64,000 bases of DNA, from the NCBI RefSeq assembly GCF_004944975.1, contig NZ_SPQG01000002.1, forward strand, positions 344,212 through 408,211, in the 5' to 3' direction. Both the position numbers and the translations under genes were made by a program. Under the pieces are notes generated by a model. The model was not told where the DNA came from. It searched no databases and worked only from the letters and a program-made list of their open reading frames with translations. This DNA comes from Halorhabdus amylolytica. GTDB lineage: Archaea > Halobacteriota > Halobacteria > Halobacteriales > Haloarculaceae. Numbering within the stretch: position 1 is the first letter of the stretch; each line of letters starts with the position of its first letter. Below are positions 1 to 9,668 of this stretch, in pieces.

Positions 1-312
1 GGTCGAGAGGCCCTTATCGTGCATCATGTTCGTCGTTGGAGCGCCGACGCGGGACTTCTGGTCTTTCTCCTTGGCGTCGAAGGCACGCCACTCCGGACCG
101 GGATCGATCTCGTCTTCCTCGACGACCAGGCCACACTCGCTACAGACCGTCTCGCCGCGTTCCTCGTCCGTCGAAAGTTTGCCGCCACACTCCGGGCATT
201 GCTCGTGCTCGTCGTGCTCGACTTCCTCGACGCCTTCGGCACGCTCACGTTCATCTTTCGATGTCTCGCTCGTTCCTTCTCGGGTGTACAGGGGTGTCGT
301 CGTTTCACTCAT
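1..312 (-). CDS. tfb: Transcription initiation factor B (TFIIB homologue), N-terminal part
   Basis: Archaeal TFB recruits RNA polymerase to TBP-bound promoters. The visible 104 residues start with [10 protein letters not shown] and hold an N-terminal zinc ribbon with Cys39-Cys42 and Cys57-Cys60 (CPEC...CSEC). The B-reader/B-finger region follows (PGPEWRAFD, then [17 protein letters not shown]). The gene runs off the left edge, so the two cyclin-like repeats are missing from the window. The ATG at 310-312 is chosen because a good TATA box lies about 33 bases upstream and the family begins this way. Haloarchaea carry several tfb paralogues; which one this is cannot be told. Confidence 0.93.
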   Translation of the reverse strand, partial: MSETTTPLYTREGTSETSKDERERAEGVEEVEHDEHEQCPECGGKLSTDEERGETVCSECGLVVEEDEIDPGPEWRAFDAKEKDQKSRVGAPTTNMMHDKGLST

Positions 313-340
313 GATGGGGGGACATGGGCACCCGACGGAG

Positions 341-350
341 AAAATATTAA
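341..350 (-). promoter_or_regulatory. TATA box of the tfb gene
   Basis: On the minus strand the sequence reads TTAATATTTT, centred about 33 bases before the tfb ATG. This is the spacing expected of an archaeal TATA element giving a very short 5' leader. Confidence 0.6.
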
Positions 351-487
351 TACCGTCGAGTTACCCTTGCTGACGTATTGTAAGTGTCTCAAGTACTTAA
401 ACCTTCGCCCAACCCTTATGCTTTCACGGCTGTTATTTCATGAGTTAAATTCTCTAGCGTGGTATCGTCAGCGTGGCGATGTCCTGA

Positions 488-772
488 TCAGACGGTAAAG
501 AGGTGACCGTCCTCGGGGACGGCAAAGAGGCCGATCCGGGCGCCGGCGTCCAGCCAGGCGTGACCGTAGGAGAAAGCGGCCAGCGCGTTGACGGGGTCCT
601 CCTCGGCACGGAAGTGACGACCATCTTCGAGATAGGAACGGGCCATCTCCCTGCACTCTTCGGCTGCTTCCCCAAGCGGGGTTCCGTCGGGCGGTTTGAC
701 GGTCGAGACTTCGAGAGCCTCCTCGAGCAGTCGCTCGTAACGGTCGGTCTTCTCTTCGAGTTCGGCAGCCAT
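488..772 (-). CDS. DUF357 family protein
   Basis: Small protein of 94 residues starting MAAELEEKTDRYERLLEEAL. It matches the archaeal DUF357 family: an all-helical, HEPN/TPR-like fold of unknown role. The helical segments end with NALAAFSYGHAWLDAGARIG, the conserved tail of the family. An open frame extends 29 codons upstream, but that extension is Arg/Ser-rich and would run into the neighbouring gene, so the ATG at 770-772 is preferred. It lies 25 bases behind the AMMECR1 gene and probably shares its transcript. Confidence 0.85.
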   Translation of the reverse strand: MAAELEEKTDRYERLLEEALEVSTVKPPDGTPLGEAAEECREMARSYLEDGRHFRAEEDPVNALAAFSYGHAWLDAGARIGLFAVPEDGHLFTV

Positions 773-797
773 GGCTCGAAGTTCTCGGCGTCGACCC

Positions 798-1433
798 TCA
801 GTCTGTCGACTGTCCGTTCGGGGACTTCCGAGTGTAGTCCTCGAGGGGCACGGGGCCACCGGGGAACTCCTCGGCGAAGACCTGCGCGGAGAAGCGCTTG
901 ACTGTCATCTCCTCGTCCCGCCAGGCGTCCGGTGGTAGCCCGGCTTTCCGGACTGCGCCCCGGAGGAACTCCGCGGCCGTCCAGCCCCGATCGACGGCTA
1001 CCTGCGGGAGCAAGAGACCGCTCCGTCGGCCTTTCGAGACGATCAATCCGTCGCGACCGACCTCGATCGCGTCAGGGTTGACGTCGGGGAGGGGTTCTGG
1101 CGGCGTCAACACGCTCACAGCGACAGTCACGTTGCCGATCTCGTCGAGCGAGAGGGGTGGAAAGCGGGGATCCGACGTCGCCGCGCCGGTCGCCGCCGCC
1201 TCGAGTGCCTCCGCAAGCGTCCCGTCGGGCTGAGGGCGCCCGATGCAGCCCCGCAACTCCCCGTCCTGTTTCAGGGTGACGAACACGCCGCGGTCCTCCG
1301 CCAGTACCGGTAACTCCGGCGGATCGGGTGGCGAGTCGTCGCGGGCGGCGGCCCCGACAATCGCCCGAGCGTGTTCGACCAGCCGTTCCCCCGTTTGGCG
1401 GTCGAGCCGTACGGTTTCCTCGCCGGTGGACAT
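798..1433 (-). CDS. AMMECR1 domain protein
   Basis: Protein of 211 residues covering a whole AMMECR1 domain, including the signature LRGCIG near residue 60 and the later GRDGLIVSKGRRSGLLLPQVAV block. The family is found in archaea, bacteria and eukaryotes. Its biochemical role is not settled; it often neighbours MEMO-like and radical-SAM genes elsewhere, but not here. It precedes the DUF357 gene on the same strand, likely as a two-gene unit. The start is the first in-frame ATG, followed by an acidic N terminus typical of haloarchaea. Confidence 0.88.
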   Translation of the reverse strand: MSTGEETVRLDRQTGERLVEHARAIVGAAARDDSPPDPPELPVLAEDRGVFVTLKQDGELRGCIGRPQPDGTLAEALEAAATGAATSDPRFPPLSLDEIGNVTVAVSVLTPPEPLPDVNPDAIEVGRDGLIVSKGRRSGLLLPQVAVDRGWTAAEFLRGAVRKAGLPPDAWRDEEMTVKRFSAQVFAEEFPGGPVPLEDYTRKSPNGQSTD

Positions 1434-1519
1434 CGAGTACGGCTAGGGGCTCGACACCCGTACCCACCGACCCCCAACATCCTGGGCCTTTAGGCGGCGA
1501 TCGACTGCTCCGGCCACGC

Positions 1520-3274
1520 CTAGCCCGACCACTCGGCGTCCGAGAGCGTCCGCTGGACTGCCCGCTCGCCGACGGCCCCCGCGAGCGTCCTGAACCCGGC
1601 GCGTTCTTCCCGATCGTCGGCGTCGGCGACCAGTCGCGAGACGATGAATTCCGGCGTCGAACGCCCGACCGTCCCGAACCGTGGCTGGTAGTCGACCTCG
1701 AGTTCGAGGTCGGTCGTCAGTCCCTCGGCGAAGATGCCGTCGGTCCGGGCTGTGGGGGGCAACGGCTCTAAGTCATCGGCGAGGTGAGTGACGAACACGC
1801 CCAGGGCAGTCCGGTCGACGGTCAGCGTCACGAGACCGTGGAGCAGGTCGGCCGCGCTGCCGGGTTCGGTGATCGCCTCGAACTCGTCGACGAGCATCAG
1901 CGTCCGACCCTCGTCGGTCAGCGGCGGGACGACCGATCGTAGCGTCGACTCCAGGACACCGGCGTTGAAACTCGCGTGGCGCCGATGGAAGACGACGGTG
2001 TCGACGACGCCGACCTCCGCTGCGGTCGCCGGGACGGGAAGCCCCATCTGTGCGAGCAACTGGATCTGACAGAGCGTCTCCAGCAGTGTCGTCTTCCCAC
2101 CGCTGTTCGCGCCGGTCAGGACGGCCACGCGATCGCCAGCCGGCGGGGCGGTCGCCTCCGGCACTGACAGTGTGTGTTCGCCCACAGCGTAGGTGATCGG
2201 CTGGACATCCTCACTGACGGCCGCGAGCGCCAGGTTCCTGGCCCCTGCGACTGCCAGGACGTCCCGATCCGTGACGTAGGTCGGGGCCTCCAGGTCGTAC
2301 TCGATCGCGAACCGGGCCAGTGAGACGTACAGTGCGATCTCGTCGACCGTTTCGACCGCACGGTCGATCTCCTCGCGGGTCGCCGAAAGCGTCGACTCGA
2401 ACTGGTCACGGACCTCGATCTCGCGCTCGCGTTCGGTCTCGCGTCGATCGTCGGCGAGTTCGCGCAACGCCGCCGCGACGAAGTCCGTCGCGTCGGCCGC
2501 GTCGGTCGGTGTCGTTTCCCGAACGGCCTCGACGTCGACGTCAGCTTCCTCGACGACGTAACGGACGAACGTCTCCCGGAACGCGTCGCCGCCCAGGACG
2601 CCCTCGTCCCGGACGGCTGCGATCACGGATTCGGGATCGGCAGCCATGTCTTCGACGGCCCCGCGCTGGGCGCGCAATGCGTCGAGCCGTTCGTCGGCCC
2701 CTTCGGCGACGCCCTCGCCAGCCAGTGCCTCTAGGGCCTCTGCACCGACTTCGAGACGATCACTGTCGAGGTCCGCGAGCGGAGCGAACACCCCGTCGGT
2801 CACGTCCGCGTCTTTCAGTGCCAGCGCCGCTCGAACGCCTGCCAGGTCTCCTCCCTCGACGCTGTCGTACGCTTCGAAGGCGTCGAGGACCGTCTCGCGG
2901 GTGTCTCTATCGAGTCCTTCCCAGGCGGTCGTCGCGTCCACGACGGTTTCGAGGTGGTCTTCCATCTCCGACCGCGTGGCCTTCGGCGTGAGCAGTCTGA
3001 TGCTGTCGGCGGCGTGTTGGGTGACGGCGAACGCACTTGCCAGGTCTAGCACCGACTTGTAGACGTCGCGTGCGTCCCGTGTCGCCAGCACGTCCATCGC
3101 GCCGCCCTGTGCTCGCCTGAGGATGCGGGTTGCCCGACCCCGGGACAGACCAGCGGCAGTCAGCGTCCGCAGATCGCCCGATTCGATCGCCGTCACGGCC
3201 GCCTCGACGCCCAGCGAGTCGGCCAGCAGGTCGCGGGTCTTCGGTCCGACGCCCCAGTAGTCCGAGAGATCCAT
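1520..3274 (-). CDS. MutS-related ATPase (archaeal MutS5/MutS2-like, no mismatch-reading domain)
   Basis: 584-residue DNA-repair-type ATPase. The N terminus carries a helix-hairpin-helix motif (YWGVGPKTRDLL), followed by a long helical lever/clamp region with coiled-coil character. A MutS-type ATPase domain ends the protein: Walker A GANSGGKTT at about 388-396 and Walker B LMLVDEFEA near 459-467. There is no N-terminal mismatch-binding MutS I domain and no Smr nuclease tail. The ATG at 3272-3274 (MDLSDYWG) is chosen; the open frame continues 37 codons upstream but that stretch is not family-like. Function in archaea is not established; recombination or structure-specific DNA binding is plausible. 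Confidence 0.85.
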   Translation of the reverse strand: MDLSDYWGVGPKTRDLLADSLGVEAAVTAIESGDLRTLTAAGLSRGRATRILRRAQGGAMDVLATRDARDVYKSVLDLASAFAVTQHAADSIRLLTPKATRSEMEDHLETVVDATTAWEGLDRDTRETVLDAFEAYDSVEGGDLAGVRAALALKDADVTDGVFAPLADLDSDRLEVGAEALEALAGEGVAEGADERLDALRAQRGAVEDMAADPESVIAAVRDEGVLGGDAFRETFVRYVVEEADVDVEAVRETTPTDAADATDFVAAALRELADDRRETEREREIEVRDQFESTLSATREEIDRAVETVDEIALYVSLARFAIEYDLEAPTYVTDRDVLAVAGARNLALAAVSEDVQPITYAVGEHTLSVPEATAPPAGDRVAVLTGANSGGKTTLLETLCQIQLLAQMGLPVPATAAEVGVVDTVVFHRRHASFNAGVLESTLRSVVPPLTDEGRTLMLVDEFEAITEPGSAADLLHGLVTLTVDRTALGVFVTHLADDLEPLPPTARTDGIFAEGLTTDLELEVDYQPRFGTVGRSTPEFIVSRLVADADDREERAGFRTLAGAVGERAVQRTLSDAEWSG

Positions 3275-3417
3275 GCCTGGACGTGTCCCGGGGGCCGTTA
3301 AGAGCTTATCCCTGCCGGGAGCGAGTCGAGCGGTCCTGTACGCACGGTCGTCCATGGCACTGGGGGACGACGCGCCCGCGGGCAAGCGTCAAATACCTCC
3401 GCCGAGAAGCGGGTCCG

Positions 3418-4038
3418 ATGGCCGACGCGAACGACGTGACCTGTCCCGAGTGCGGGGCGCGCTTGGCGGGCGCCCGTGTCTGTCCGGAGTGCGGGCTCCG
3501 GATCCGGACGGGGGACGACGAGTTGACAGACGACGCTATCAGTGCGGTCGTCGACGACGCCCTGGCCGACGCTGACGGCGTTCGACCGCCGACCGGTCAC
3601 GCCGTCCCGTATTCCCTCCGGCTGGGGATCGCACTGGCGATCTCGATCCCGTTCGCCCCGCTGTCGGCGTTCGTGCTGGCGAGCGTCGTGGCCGCCCACC
3701 CGATCGCCGTCGTGCTCGTCGCCGTCCTCGGCTGGATGGCGCCCGCCACGATCCTGGCACGGGCGACAGTCCCCTCGTTGATCGTCGGTCGCGGACTCCT
3801 CGTCCTCGGGATCGTCGTGGCCGCGTCACCGCTGGTGGTCGCCGGGGGACGCTGGCTGGCTGGCGAAGCGGCGGTCACCGAGCCACTCATCCACGGGTCA
3901 GGGACGCTGATCGGCTCGTTCCTGCTGTTCGGAGTGGTCGTCTTCACCCTGGGGATCGTCGTCACCCGGGTCGCGGTGCGGAAACGCGAGAACTGGCGCG
4001 AGACTGACGCCACGAGCGGACCGATCGATCGCCGGTGA
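3418..4038 (+). CDS. Zinc-ribbon membrane protein, function unknown
   Basis: 206 residues starting MADANDVTCPECGARLAG. A small zinc ribbon (two CPECG knuckles at about residues 9-13 and 23-27) is followed by an acidic linker and about four to five hydrophobic transmembrane segments (residues ~65-195). It ends in a short basic/hydrophilic tail. The open frame begins much earlier, but the ATG at 3418 starts exactly before the zinc ribbon. It is divergent from the MutS-like gene. No specific family function is recognised. Confidence 0.72.
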   Translation: MADANDVTCPECGARLAGARVCPECGLRIRTGDDELTDDAISAVVDDALADADGVRPPTGHAVPYSLRLGIALAISIPFAPLSAFVLASVVAAHPIAVVLVAVLGWMAPATILARATVPSLIVGRGLLVLGIVVAASPLVVAGGRWLAGEAAVTEPLIHGSGTLIGSFLLFGVVVFTLGIVVTRVAVRKRENWRETDATSGPIDRR

Positions 4039-4066
4039 CGGGGCGATGTGGGCCGGCCCGGCAGTG

Positions 4067-6898
4067 TTACTCCCAGAACGAACGTGTTCGGGCGTACTCC
4101 CGTTCTCGTTCGAGGATGTCCCGGTAGAAGTCGGCCTCGTTTTCCCGGAGTTTGTTGATGATCCGGGCGGCGTTGGTCGGGCCGACGCCGCGGGCCGCCA
4201 GCGCGATCACCGCCTGCTTGCCGTGGCTCTGGACCAGGTCGGCCGCCTGATGGGCGCGCTCGGTCCGGCGCCGTTGCTCGTCGTCTTTCTCGGTCGCCCG
4301 GACCGCTTTGACTGTCTCCTCGTCCCACGGGTTCAGCGCGGCGATCCGCGTCGAGTCACACTCGGGACAGTGAGGCTGCTCGCGCACCCGTTTGACGGGT
4401 TTCGTTCGCTCGTAGGATTCACAGTGGACACAGAAGAGGATCACGCGGTCCTCCTGGATTCGATCCTTCAGCGTCTGGATCACGCTCGCGTCGGCGTTCT
4501 CAGGGGCGAGCAACTCCTTGCTGCCCGAGCGACCGCCGCGACCGATCGCCGTTCGGCCGCCGACGGTCTCGATCGTGACTTCGCCCGACTGGATCTCCCC
4601 GAGCAGGTCGGCCGTCACCCCGATCGCGAGTTTTTCGTGGAGTAACTCTCGAAGAGCCTCGTCGTAGATCGGCGTGCCTTCCAGGGCCTCCAGCAAGCGG
4701 TCACGGCCGAATCGTCGGCTTCCACGGCCCCGCCAGCGCTTGAGCGCCCCGAACTTCGTCGCAACCTGTGCGAGTCGGAACTTCAGGGCGTCTGCGTTCT
4801 TCAGGCTCAATTCGATGAGTCCCTCGACGTGGGCCGGCTCGGTCGTCTCCAGCACTTCGACGGCGTCGCCCGCGGTCACTGTCCGGGGGACCTCCAGGGA
4901 GATCCGATAGGGATCGACTTCGAGACCGACTGACGATCCCGTTCGCTGCCCCAAAAGCGACGACAGCAGTCGGCCGAGCGTCTCGTTGATCTTGTGGCCG
5001 AACGCGGCGTTGACGACCACGTCTCGGCCCTCGAACTCGACGACGATCCGGTCGGGGCCGGGAACCGGTCCCTCGTGGTACTCGATCTGTTCGAGTGCCG
5101 ACTCGAGAGTCTCGCAGTCGGCGTCGTAGCGCCCGCCGAGATGACGGGCGACGGATTCGCGATCGCCCCCGGCGCGCATCTGTTCGGCGGCGACCTGGCG
5201 GATTTCCGCGACCTCCTGTGCGACGTCGAATGGGACCGGGATCTCCTGGCCGGTCCAGGAAGGTACCTCGCCGGCGGGGTCCTCGATTGGCGTCACGTGG
5301 ACTGTCTCGTCGTCTTCGTCGATCTCGGTGATCCGCCACATGTCCCCGCGCTGGATGAACACCTCCCCCGGCGCGGCGAAGTTGACGACGAAGCGCTCGT
5401 CGAGTGTCCCGACCTGCCGGCCGCTGGCGCCGTCTTTCACATCATAAGTCGCCTCGTCAGGGATCATCGAGAGGTTGTGATAGAAGTACTGCCAGGTCCC
5501 CCGACGCTTCTCGATGGCGTCCTCGTCCTCCTCGAGCCAGATCACTCGGTTGTCGGTGAGTTCGTGGACGATATCCCGGAAAGCACTCTCCGAAATGTCT
5601 CCGAAGGGGTAGGCACGCGTGACGATCTCGTAGGCTCGACGGGCGTCGATCTCGCCGAAATCCATGACGATCCCCGCGATCTGGTTGGCGACGGTGTCGC
5701 GGCTGCCGTGGTGGATCTCGGCAGGTTCGACCTCACCTGCTTGTGCCTGGCGGGCGATCGAAAGCGCCTCGAACGTCTCGTCGGGGCTCGTGGTGACGAT
5801 GGTCCCCCGGGAGGTCAGATCGCGACGGTGGCCCGCACGCCCGACGCGCTGGAGCAGTCGGGCGACCTGCCTGGGGCTGTTGTACTGGATCACGTGATCG
5901 ACCCGTCCGACGTCGATCCCGAGTTCCATCGAGGAAGTACAGAGTAGCGCGTCCAGTTCGCCGGCCTTGAACGCGTCCTCGACGTCGACCCGCGAGTCGG
6001 CCGCGAGCGAGCCGTGGTGGATGCCCACGTCGGTCCCGTACTCCTTCAGTCGGGAGCCAAGTGCCTCGGCAGTTTGGCGAGTGTTGACGAACACCAGCGT
6101 CGACTCGTACTCGTCGATCAGTTCGTCGATCTTTCGGACGTGGCTGGCGACCGCAGCGTCGGTAACGAGCTGTCCGGCGATCTCCTCGTCTCCGTCCCGG
6201 ATTGACGGGCGGACAACGTCGACCTCGAGGGAACTCCCGGCGTCGATCTCGACGATCGAACACCCGCGGTCGCCGGTGAGGAACTTCCCGACCTCACCGG
6301 GATCGCCGACGGTCGCCGAGAGCCCGATCCGCTGGAACGGACCCGCGACTTCCCTGAGGCGTTCGAGGCCGACGGTCAACTGGGCGCCCCGCTTGGCTGC
6401 GGCGAGTTCGTGTACTTCGTCGACGACGACGTGTTCGACGCTCTCGAGTGCTTTCCGGAGCTTCTCGCCGGTGAGGATCGCCTGTAGTGTCTCGGGTGTC
6501 GTGACGAGTACGTCCGGTGGATTCTCGGCCTGCTGCTGGCGACGATAATCGGAAGTGTCGCCGTGGCGGACGTCGACATCGAGATCCAGCGTCTCGCCCC
6601 ACCACTCCAGACGGTCGCGCATATCTCGATTCAGGGCGCGCAGGGGCGTGACGTACAGCGCTCCGAACCCTTCGGGAGGAGCCGCTGTGAGTGCGTCGAA
6701 CACTGGCAGCATGGCGGTCTCGGTCTTGCCGCTGCCCGTGGGAGCGATCACGAGGGCGTCCTCGCCGTCGGCGAGCGGTGGGATCGCACGGCGCTGTGGC
6801 TCCGTCGGCGTGGAAAAACCACGTTCGGATAGGGCCGCACGGACGGCCTTCCCGAGGTGAGTGAAGACGGCGTCGCCGTCGCGTCTCGCCTCGCTCAT
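4067..6898 (-). CDS. lhr: Lhr-family ATP-dependent DNA helicase
   Basis: Superfamily 2 helicase of 943 residues. Visible motifs include Walker A TGSGKT (54-59), the DEVH box (160-163), LSATVGDP, and motif VI QRVGRAGHR. Downstream lie a winged-helix and Lhr core/beta-barrel region (residues ~450-750). A C-terminal zinc ribbon (CVHC...CPEC) precedes a helix-hairpin-helix-like tail (AARGVGPTNAARIINKL). Lhr enzymes move 3'-5' on single-stranded DNA and are tied to repair. The start is placed at MSEARRDGDAVFTHLG; the extra 31 upstream codons are basic and atypical. Ends 29 bases from a convergent gene. Confidence 0.93.
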   Translation of the reverse strand: MSEARRDGDAVFTHLGKAVRAALSERGFSTPTEPQRRAIPPLADGEDALVIAPTGSGKTETAMLPVFDALTAAPPEGFGALYVTPLRALNRDMRDRLEWWGETLDLDVDVRHGDTSDYRRQQQAENPPDVLVTTPETLQAILTGEKLRKALESVEHVVVDEVHELAAAKRGAQLTVGLERLREVAGPFQRIGLSATVGDPGEVGKFLTGDRGCSIVEIDAGSSLEVDVVRPSIRDGDEEIAGQLVTDAAVASHVRKIDELIDEYESTLVFVNTRQTAEALGSRLKEYGTDVGIHHGSLAADSRVDVEDAFKAGELDALLCTSSMELGIDVGRVDHVIQYNSPRQVARLLQRVGRAGHRRDLTSRGTIVTTSPDETFEALSIARQAQAGEVEPAEIHHGSRDTVANQIAGIVMDFGEIDARRAYEIVTRAYPFGDISESAFRDIVHELTDNRVIWLEEDEDAIEKRRGTWQYFYHNLSMIPDEATYDVKDGASGRQVGTLDERFVVNFAAPGEVFIQRGDMWRITEIDEDDETVHVTPIEDPAGEVPSWTGQEIPVPFDVAQEVAEIRQVAAEQMRAGGDRESVARHLGGRYDADCETLESALEQIEYHEGPVPGPDRIVVEFEGRDVVVNAAFGHKINETLGRLLSSLLGQRTGSSVGLEVDPYRISLEVPRTVTAGDAVEVLETTEPAHVEGLIELSLKNADALKFRLAQVATKFGALKRWRGRGSRRFGRDRLLEALEGTPIYDEALRELLHEKLAIGVTADLLGEIQSGEVTIETVGGRTAIGRGGRSGSKELLAPENADASVIQTLKDRIQEDRVILFCVHCESYERTKPVKRVREQPHCPECDSTRIAALNPWDEETVKAVRATEKDDEQRRRTERAHQAADLVQSHGKQAVIALAARGVGPTNAARIINKLRENEADFYRDILEREREYARTRSFWE

Positions 6899-7083
6899 CG
6901 AAGACGAATACGGGACTCGGCCGATTAAACGCGTCGGGGGTCGTGTCCACGGATACCATGCCCGTCGGCGATGGTCCTCCACGAATGCCACGGTGGTCGA
7001 CGAGGAAGTGATTCGTCCAGCGATGACGCACCTGATCGTCGGCGTGGAACACGTTCATAGGTGCGGCTCTCCCAGACGGATCC

Positions 7084-7854
7084 ATGTACCTGCCAAACGA
7101 AGCCTGGCCCGACCTGCAGTCGTACTTCGAGGAGGAGTCGCTCGCGCTGGTTCCGCTCGGTTCGACCGAGCAACACGGTCCACACCTGCCGGAGGGAACC
7201 GACCATCTGATCGCGGAGGGTTTTGCTCGCGAAGTGGCCGAGCGGACGGGATATCTCTGTACGCCGACGATCACAATCGGTGTCTCCGACCACCACCTGC
7301 AGTTTCCCGGAACAGCGTCGGCCGATCCGGCCGCGTTCCGGGACTACGTCGAGAGTATCACCCGGAGTCTGACGACCCACGGGATCGATCGCGTAATCTA
7401 CGTCAACGCCCACGGCGGGAACGTAACTCATCTTCGGGAGGTCGGTCGACGTCTCCGCAACGACGAGACCGCCTTCGCTGTCGAGTGGATGTGGGACGAG
7501 TCCATTCCGGAGCGGATCGACGAGACCTTCGAGCACAACGGCCCTCACGGCGGGCCCAAGGAAACGGCGCTCATCCAGCACCTTCATCCGGACCTCGTCC
7601 ACGAGGATCGGCTCGAAGAGGCACGCGACGACGGGCTCGTGGAGGTCGACGAGGGGATCGGTCGAACGCACGGCTCACGGACGTTCTACGACTCGATCGA
7701 CAACAGCGAGAACGGTGTCTTCGGCGACCAGACCGACGCCAGCGCCGAGATCGGGGCAGAGCTGTTCGGGGCCGCAAGCGACGAACTCGAGGCGCTGGCG
7801 ATGTGGCTGGCCGACCAGGAGTTCAGCGACCTCATGCCGAAAGAACACGTTTGA
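7084..7854 (+). CDS. Creatininase-family amidohydrolase (ArfB-like deformylase candidate)
   Basis: 256 residues with the creatininase-fold metal motifs: LVPLGSTEQHGPHLPEGTD (Glu, His and Asp ligands), VNAHGGNV and a late acidic ligand region. In archaea, members of this family include ArfB, which deformylates the FAPy intermediate in riboflavin and F420 synthesis. The next enzyme of that pathway, ArfC, is encoded at 13.6 kb, so ArfB is a reasonable but unproven assignment. Other family members act on creatinine or unknown amides. Divergent from lhr; starts at the only good ATG. Confidence 0.85.
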   Translation: MYLPNEAWPDLQSYFEEESLALVPLGSTEQHGPHLPEGTDHLIAEGFAREVAERTGYLCTPTITIGVSDHHLQFPGTASADPAAFRDYVESITRSLTTHGIDRVIYVNAHGGNVTHLREVGRRLRNDETAFAVEWMWDESIPERIDETFEHNGPHGGPKETALIQHLHPDLVHEDRLEEARDDGLVEVDEGIGRTHGSRTFYDSIDNSENGVFGDQTDASAEIGAELFGAASDELEALAMWLADQEFSDLMPKEHV

Positions 7855-7898
7855 ACTCGTCGTCGGTGTACGTTTGAACGCCTGGATCGTCGGTTCGT

Positions 7899-8318
7899 CT
7901 ATCGGACGACCGTGACCGAAACGGGCGACCGCCGAACCACTTTCTCGGCGACGCTCCCGAGCAGGATCCGGGAGACTCCCTCGCGGCCGTGACTGCCGAT
8001 GAGTATCCGCTCGATGTCGTCGTGGTTCCCGGCGTATGCGACGATCTCCCTGGCCGGATTGCCGACGACTGTCTCGACCTCGTAGTTGCCGTCCGTCGCT
8101 TCGAGGGTCGCAAGGACCTCATCGGCGATATCCTCGGCCAGTTCCTCGGGGTCGTCGTCGAAACTCTCCTGGATGAGGCCCAGGCCCGCCCCGAGCGAAC
8201 CGCCAGCGACTTCGATCACCCGCAGCAGGACGATCGTCTCGTCGCCGTATTCGGTGACCGCTTCTTCGAGTGCTTTTCGGGCCGGCCGCGAACCGTCGTA
8301 TGGGACCAGTACTGCCAT
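7899..8318 (-). CDS. Universal stress protein (UspA family)
   Basis: 139-residue single Usp domain. It begins with MAVLVPYDGSRPARKALEEA and carries the nucleotide-binding loop GSHGREGVSRILLGSVAEKVVRRSPVSV near the C terminus (G-x2-G-x9-G-S type), which suggests ATP binding. Haloarchaea have many such stress-responsive paralogues; three other Usp domains lie in this window. It is convergent with the creatininase-family gene. A TATA box sits about 27 bases upstream of the ATG, suggesting a leaderless mRNA. Confidence 0.9.
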   Translation of the reverse strand: MAVLVPYDGSRPARKALEEAVTEYGDETIVLLRVIEVAGGSLGAGLGLIQESFDDDPEELAEDIADEVLATLEATDGNYEVETVVGNPAREIVAYAGNHDDIERILIGSHGREGVSRILLGSVAEKVVRRSPVSVTVVR

Positions 8319-8340
8319 ACGACCGCTCGGAGCGCAGCGG

Positions 8341-8349
8341 CAATAAAAC
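8341..8349 (-). promoter_or_regulatory. TATA box of the universal stress gene
   Basis: Reads GTTTTATTG on the minus strand, centred about 27 bases before the ATG at 8318; the position fits leaderless transcription. Confidence 0.5.
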
Positions 8350-8414
8350 TCGACCTCCAGAGCGGGAGATCCGCGTGGGATATCTTAACAAGTGTTCCCC
8401 GAGACGTCTAGACG

Positions 8415-9668
8415 ATGGTCGATCCGACGACTGCCCCGCTGTTCGAGGTGTTCGTTCACCTCGCGCTCGCGTTCGGCCTCGGCGCACTGGTCGGACTGGA
8501 ACGCGAACAGAGCGAGTCCGGCGGGACCTTCGCCGGGAGTCGGACGTTCCCGTTGATCGCACTCTATGGGGCGCTCGTCGAGGCATTTTTCCCCAGTGTA
8601 CTTTTCCTCGCTATCGGTGCGCTCGTCGTTCCACTCACCGTCGCCTACGTCGGGAAAGTCGTCTTCGAGGGCGACATCGGGTTGACGACGCTGCTGGCCG
8701 CGCTGGTGACCGTCCTGTTGGGCGCGATGACGACGCACTCCGATCGAGGTGCGATCGTCGCGATCGTCGTCGGCGGTGCCGTCACGGTACTACTCTCGAT
8801 CAAGGACCCGGTCCACGAGTTCGTCGACCGGATCGAAGAGGGCGAACGACGCGCGTCCGCGAAGTTCATCCTCGTCGCTCTCGTCGTGTTGCCGGCACTT
8901 CCGGACCGCTCTCTGGACGCTCTCTACGGACTCAATCCCCGGTTCGTCTGGCTGATGGTCGTCTTCGTCACCGGCCTCGGGTTCGTCGCTTACGTGCTCG
9001 GCCGGATCGTCGGGCTGGAGCGGGGAATCGCCCTCACGGGGATCGTCGGCGGGTTCGTCTCCTCGACGGCGACGACCGTCTCGATGGCGGAGAAGACGAT
9101 CGCAAACGAAGAACTCTCTCACGTCTGTGGGTTCGCGGTCGTCACGGCCTCGATCGTCATGTTCCCGCGGGCACTCGTCGAGGTCGCTGTCGTCAACCCC
9201 GCCCTGGTCGGAAGCGTCGCGCTCCCGCTCGGCGGGATGACGGTCGTCGGGGCGGTCGCCGCCGCCGTTCTCTACTGGCGGACGACGGCCGAGGAGGCCG
9301 TCGAGCCCGACCGCCTCAGGAACCCCTTCCGTCTCAGACCCGCGTTGCTGTTCGGGGCCGTCTTCGCCGTCGTGTTGCTGGTCTCGGAGCACGCCACCGA
9401 GTGGTTCGGCTCCTCGGGCCTGTACGCGACGGCGTTCTTCTCGGGACTCGCCGACGTCGACGCGATGACGATCACGGTGAGTCAACTCGCCTCCCAGGGG
9501 GCGGTCTCGACGCCCGTCGCGACGACGGCGATCGTCATCGCGGCGATCGCGAACACATTGGTCAAGGTCGCCCTGGTGTGGATCCTCGGCACGCGTCACC
9601 TCGGCACCCTCGTCTCGACCGTTCTGGGCGTCGTTATCGCGAGCGGAATCGTCTTTCTCGCACTTTGA
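8415..9668 (+). CDS. MgtC/SapB family membrane protein with DUF4010 domain
   Basis: 417 residues, almost entirely hydrophobic, with about twelve predicted membrane spans. The N-terminal MgtC-like part has the signature LALAFGLGALVGLEREQ followed by FAGSRTFPLIALYGA. The C-terminal half is the DUF4010 type (GFVSSTATTVSMAEKT, then FFSGLADVDAMTITVSQLA). Such proteins are linked to magnesium homeostasis or general membrane stress, but the transported species is not known. It stands alone on the plus strand. Its stop codon lies within the first copy of a short tandem repeat. Confidence 0.85.
   Translation: MVDPTTAPLFEVFVHLALAFGLGALVGLEREQSESGGTFAGSRTFPLIALYGALVEAFFPSVLFLAIGALVVPLTVAYVGKVVFEGDIGLTTLLAALVTVLLGAMTTHSDRGAIVAIVVGGAVTVLLSIKDPVHEFVDRIEEGERRASAKFILVALVVLPALPDRSLDALYGLNPRFVWLMVVFVTGLGFVAYVLGRIVGLERGIALTGIVGGFVSSTATTVSMAEKTIANEELSHVCGFAVVTASIVMFPRALVEVAVVNPALVGSVALPLGGMTVVGAVAAAVLYWRTTAEEAVEPDRLRNPFRLRPALLFGAVFAVVLLVSEHATEWFGSSGLYATAFFSGLADVDAMTITVSQLASQGAVSTPVATTAIVIAAIANTLVKVALVWILGTRHLGTLVSTVLGVVIASGIVFLAL

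Noticed and set aside
24-308. Basic 94-codon minus-strand frame at the left edge
   Set aside because: Different frame from TFB, which shows a proper zinc ribbon over the same bases.
2320-2991. Arg/Pro-rich plus-strand frame of 223 codons
   Set aside because: Shadow of the MutS-like gene in a GC-rich genome; no domain.
4994-5947. 317-codon plus-strand frame
   Set aside because: Antisense shadow of the Lhr helicase.
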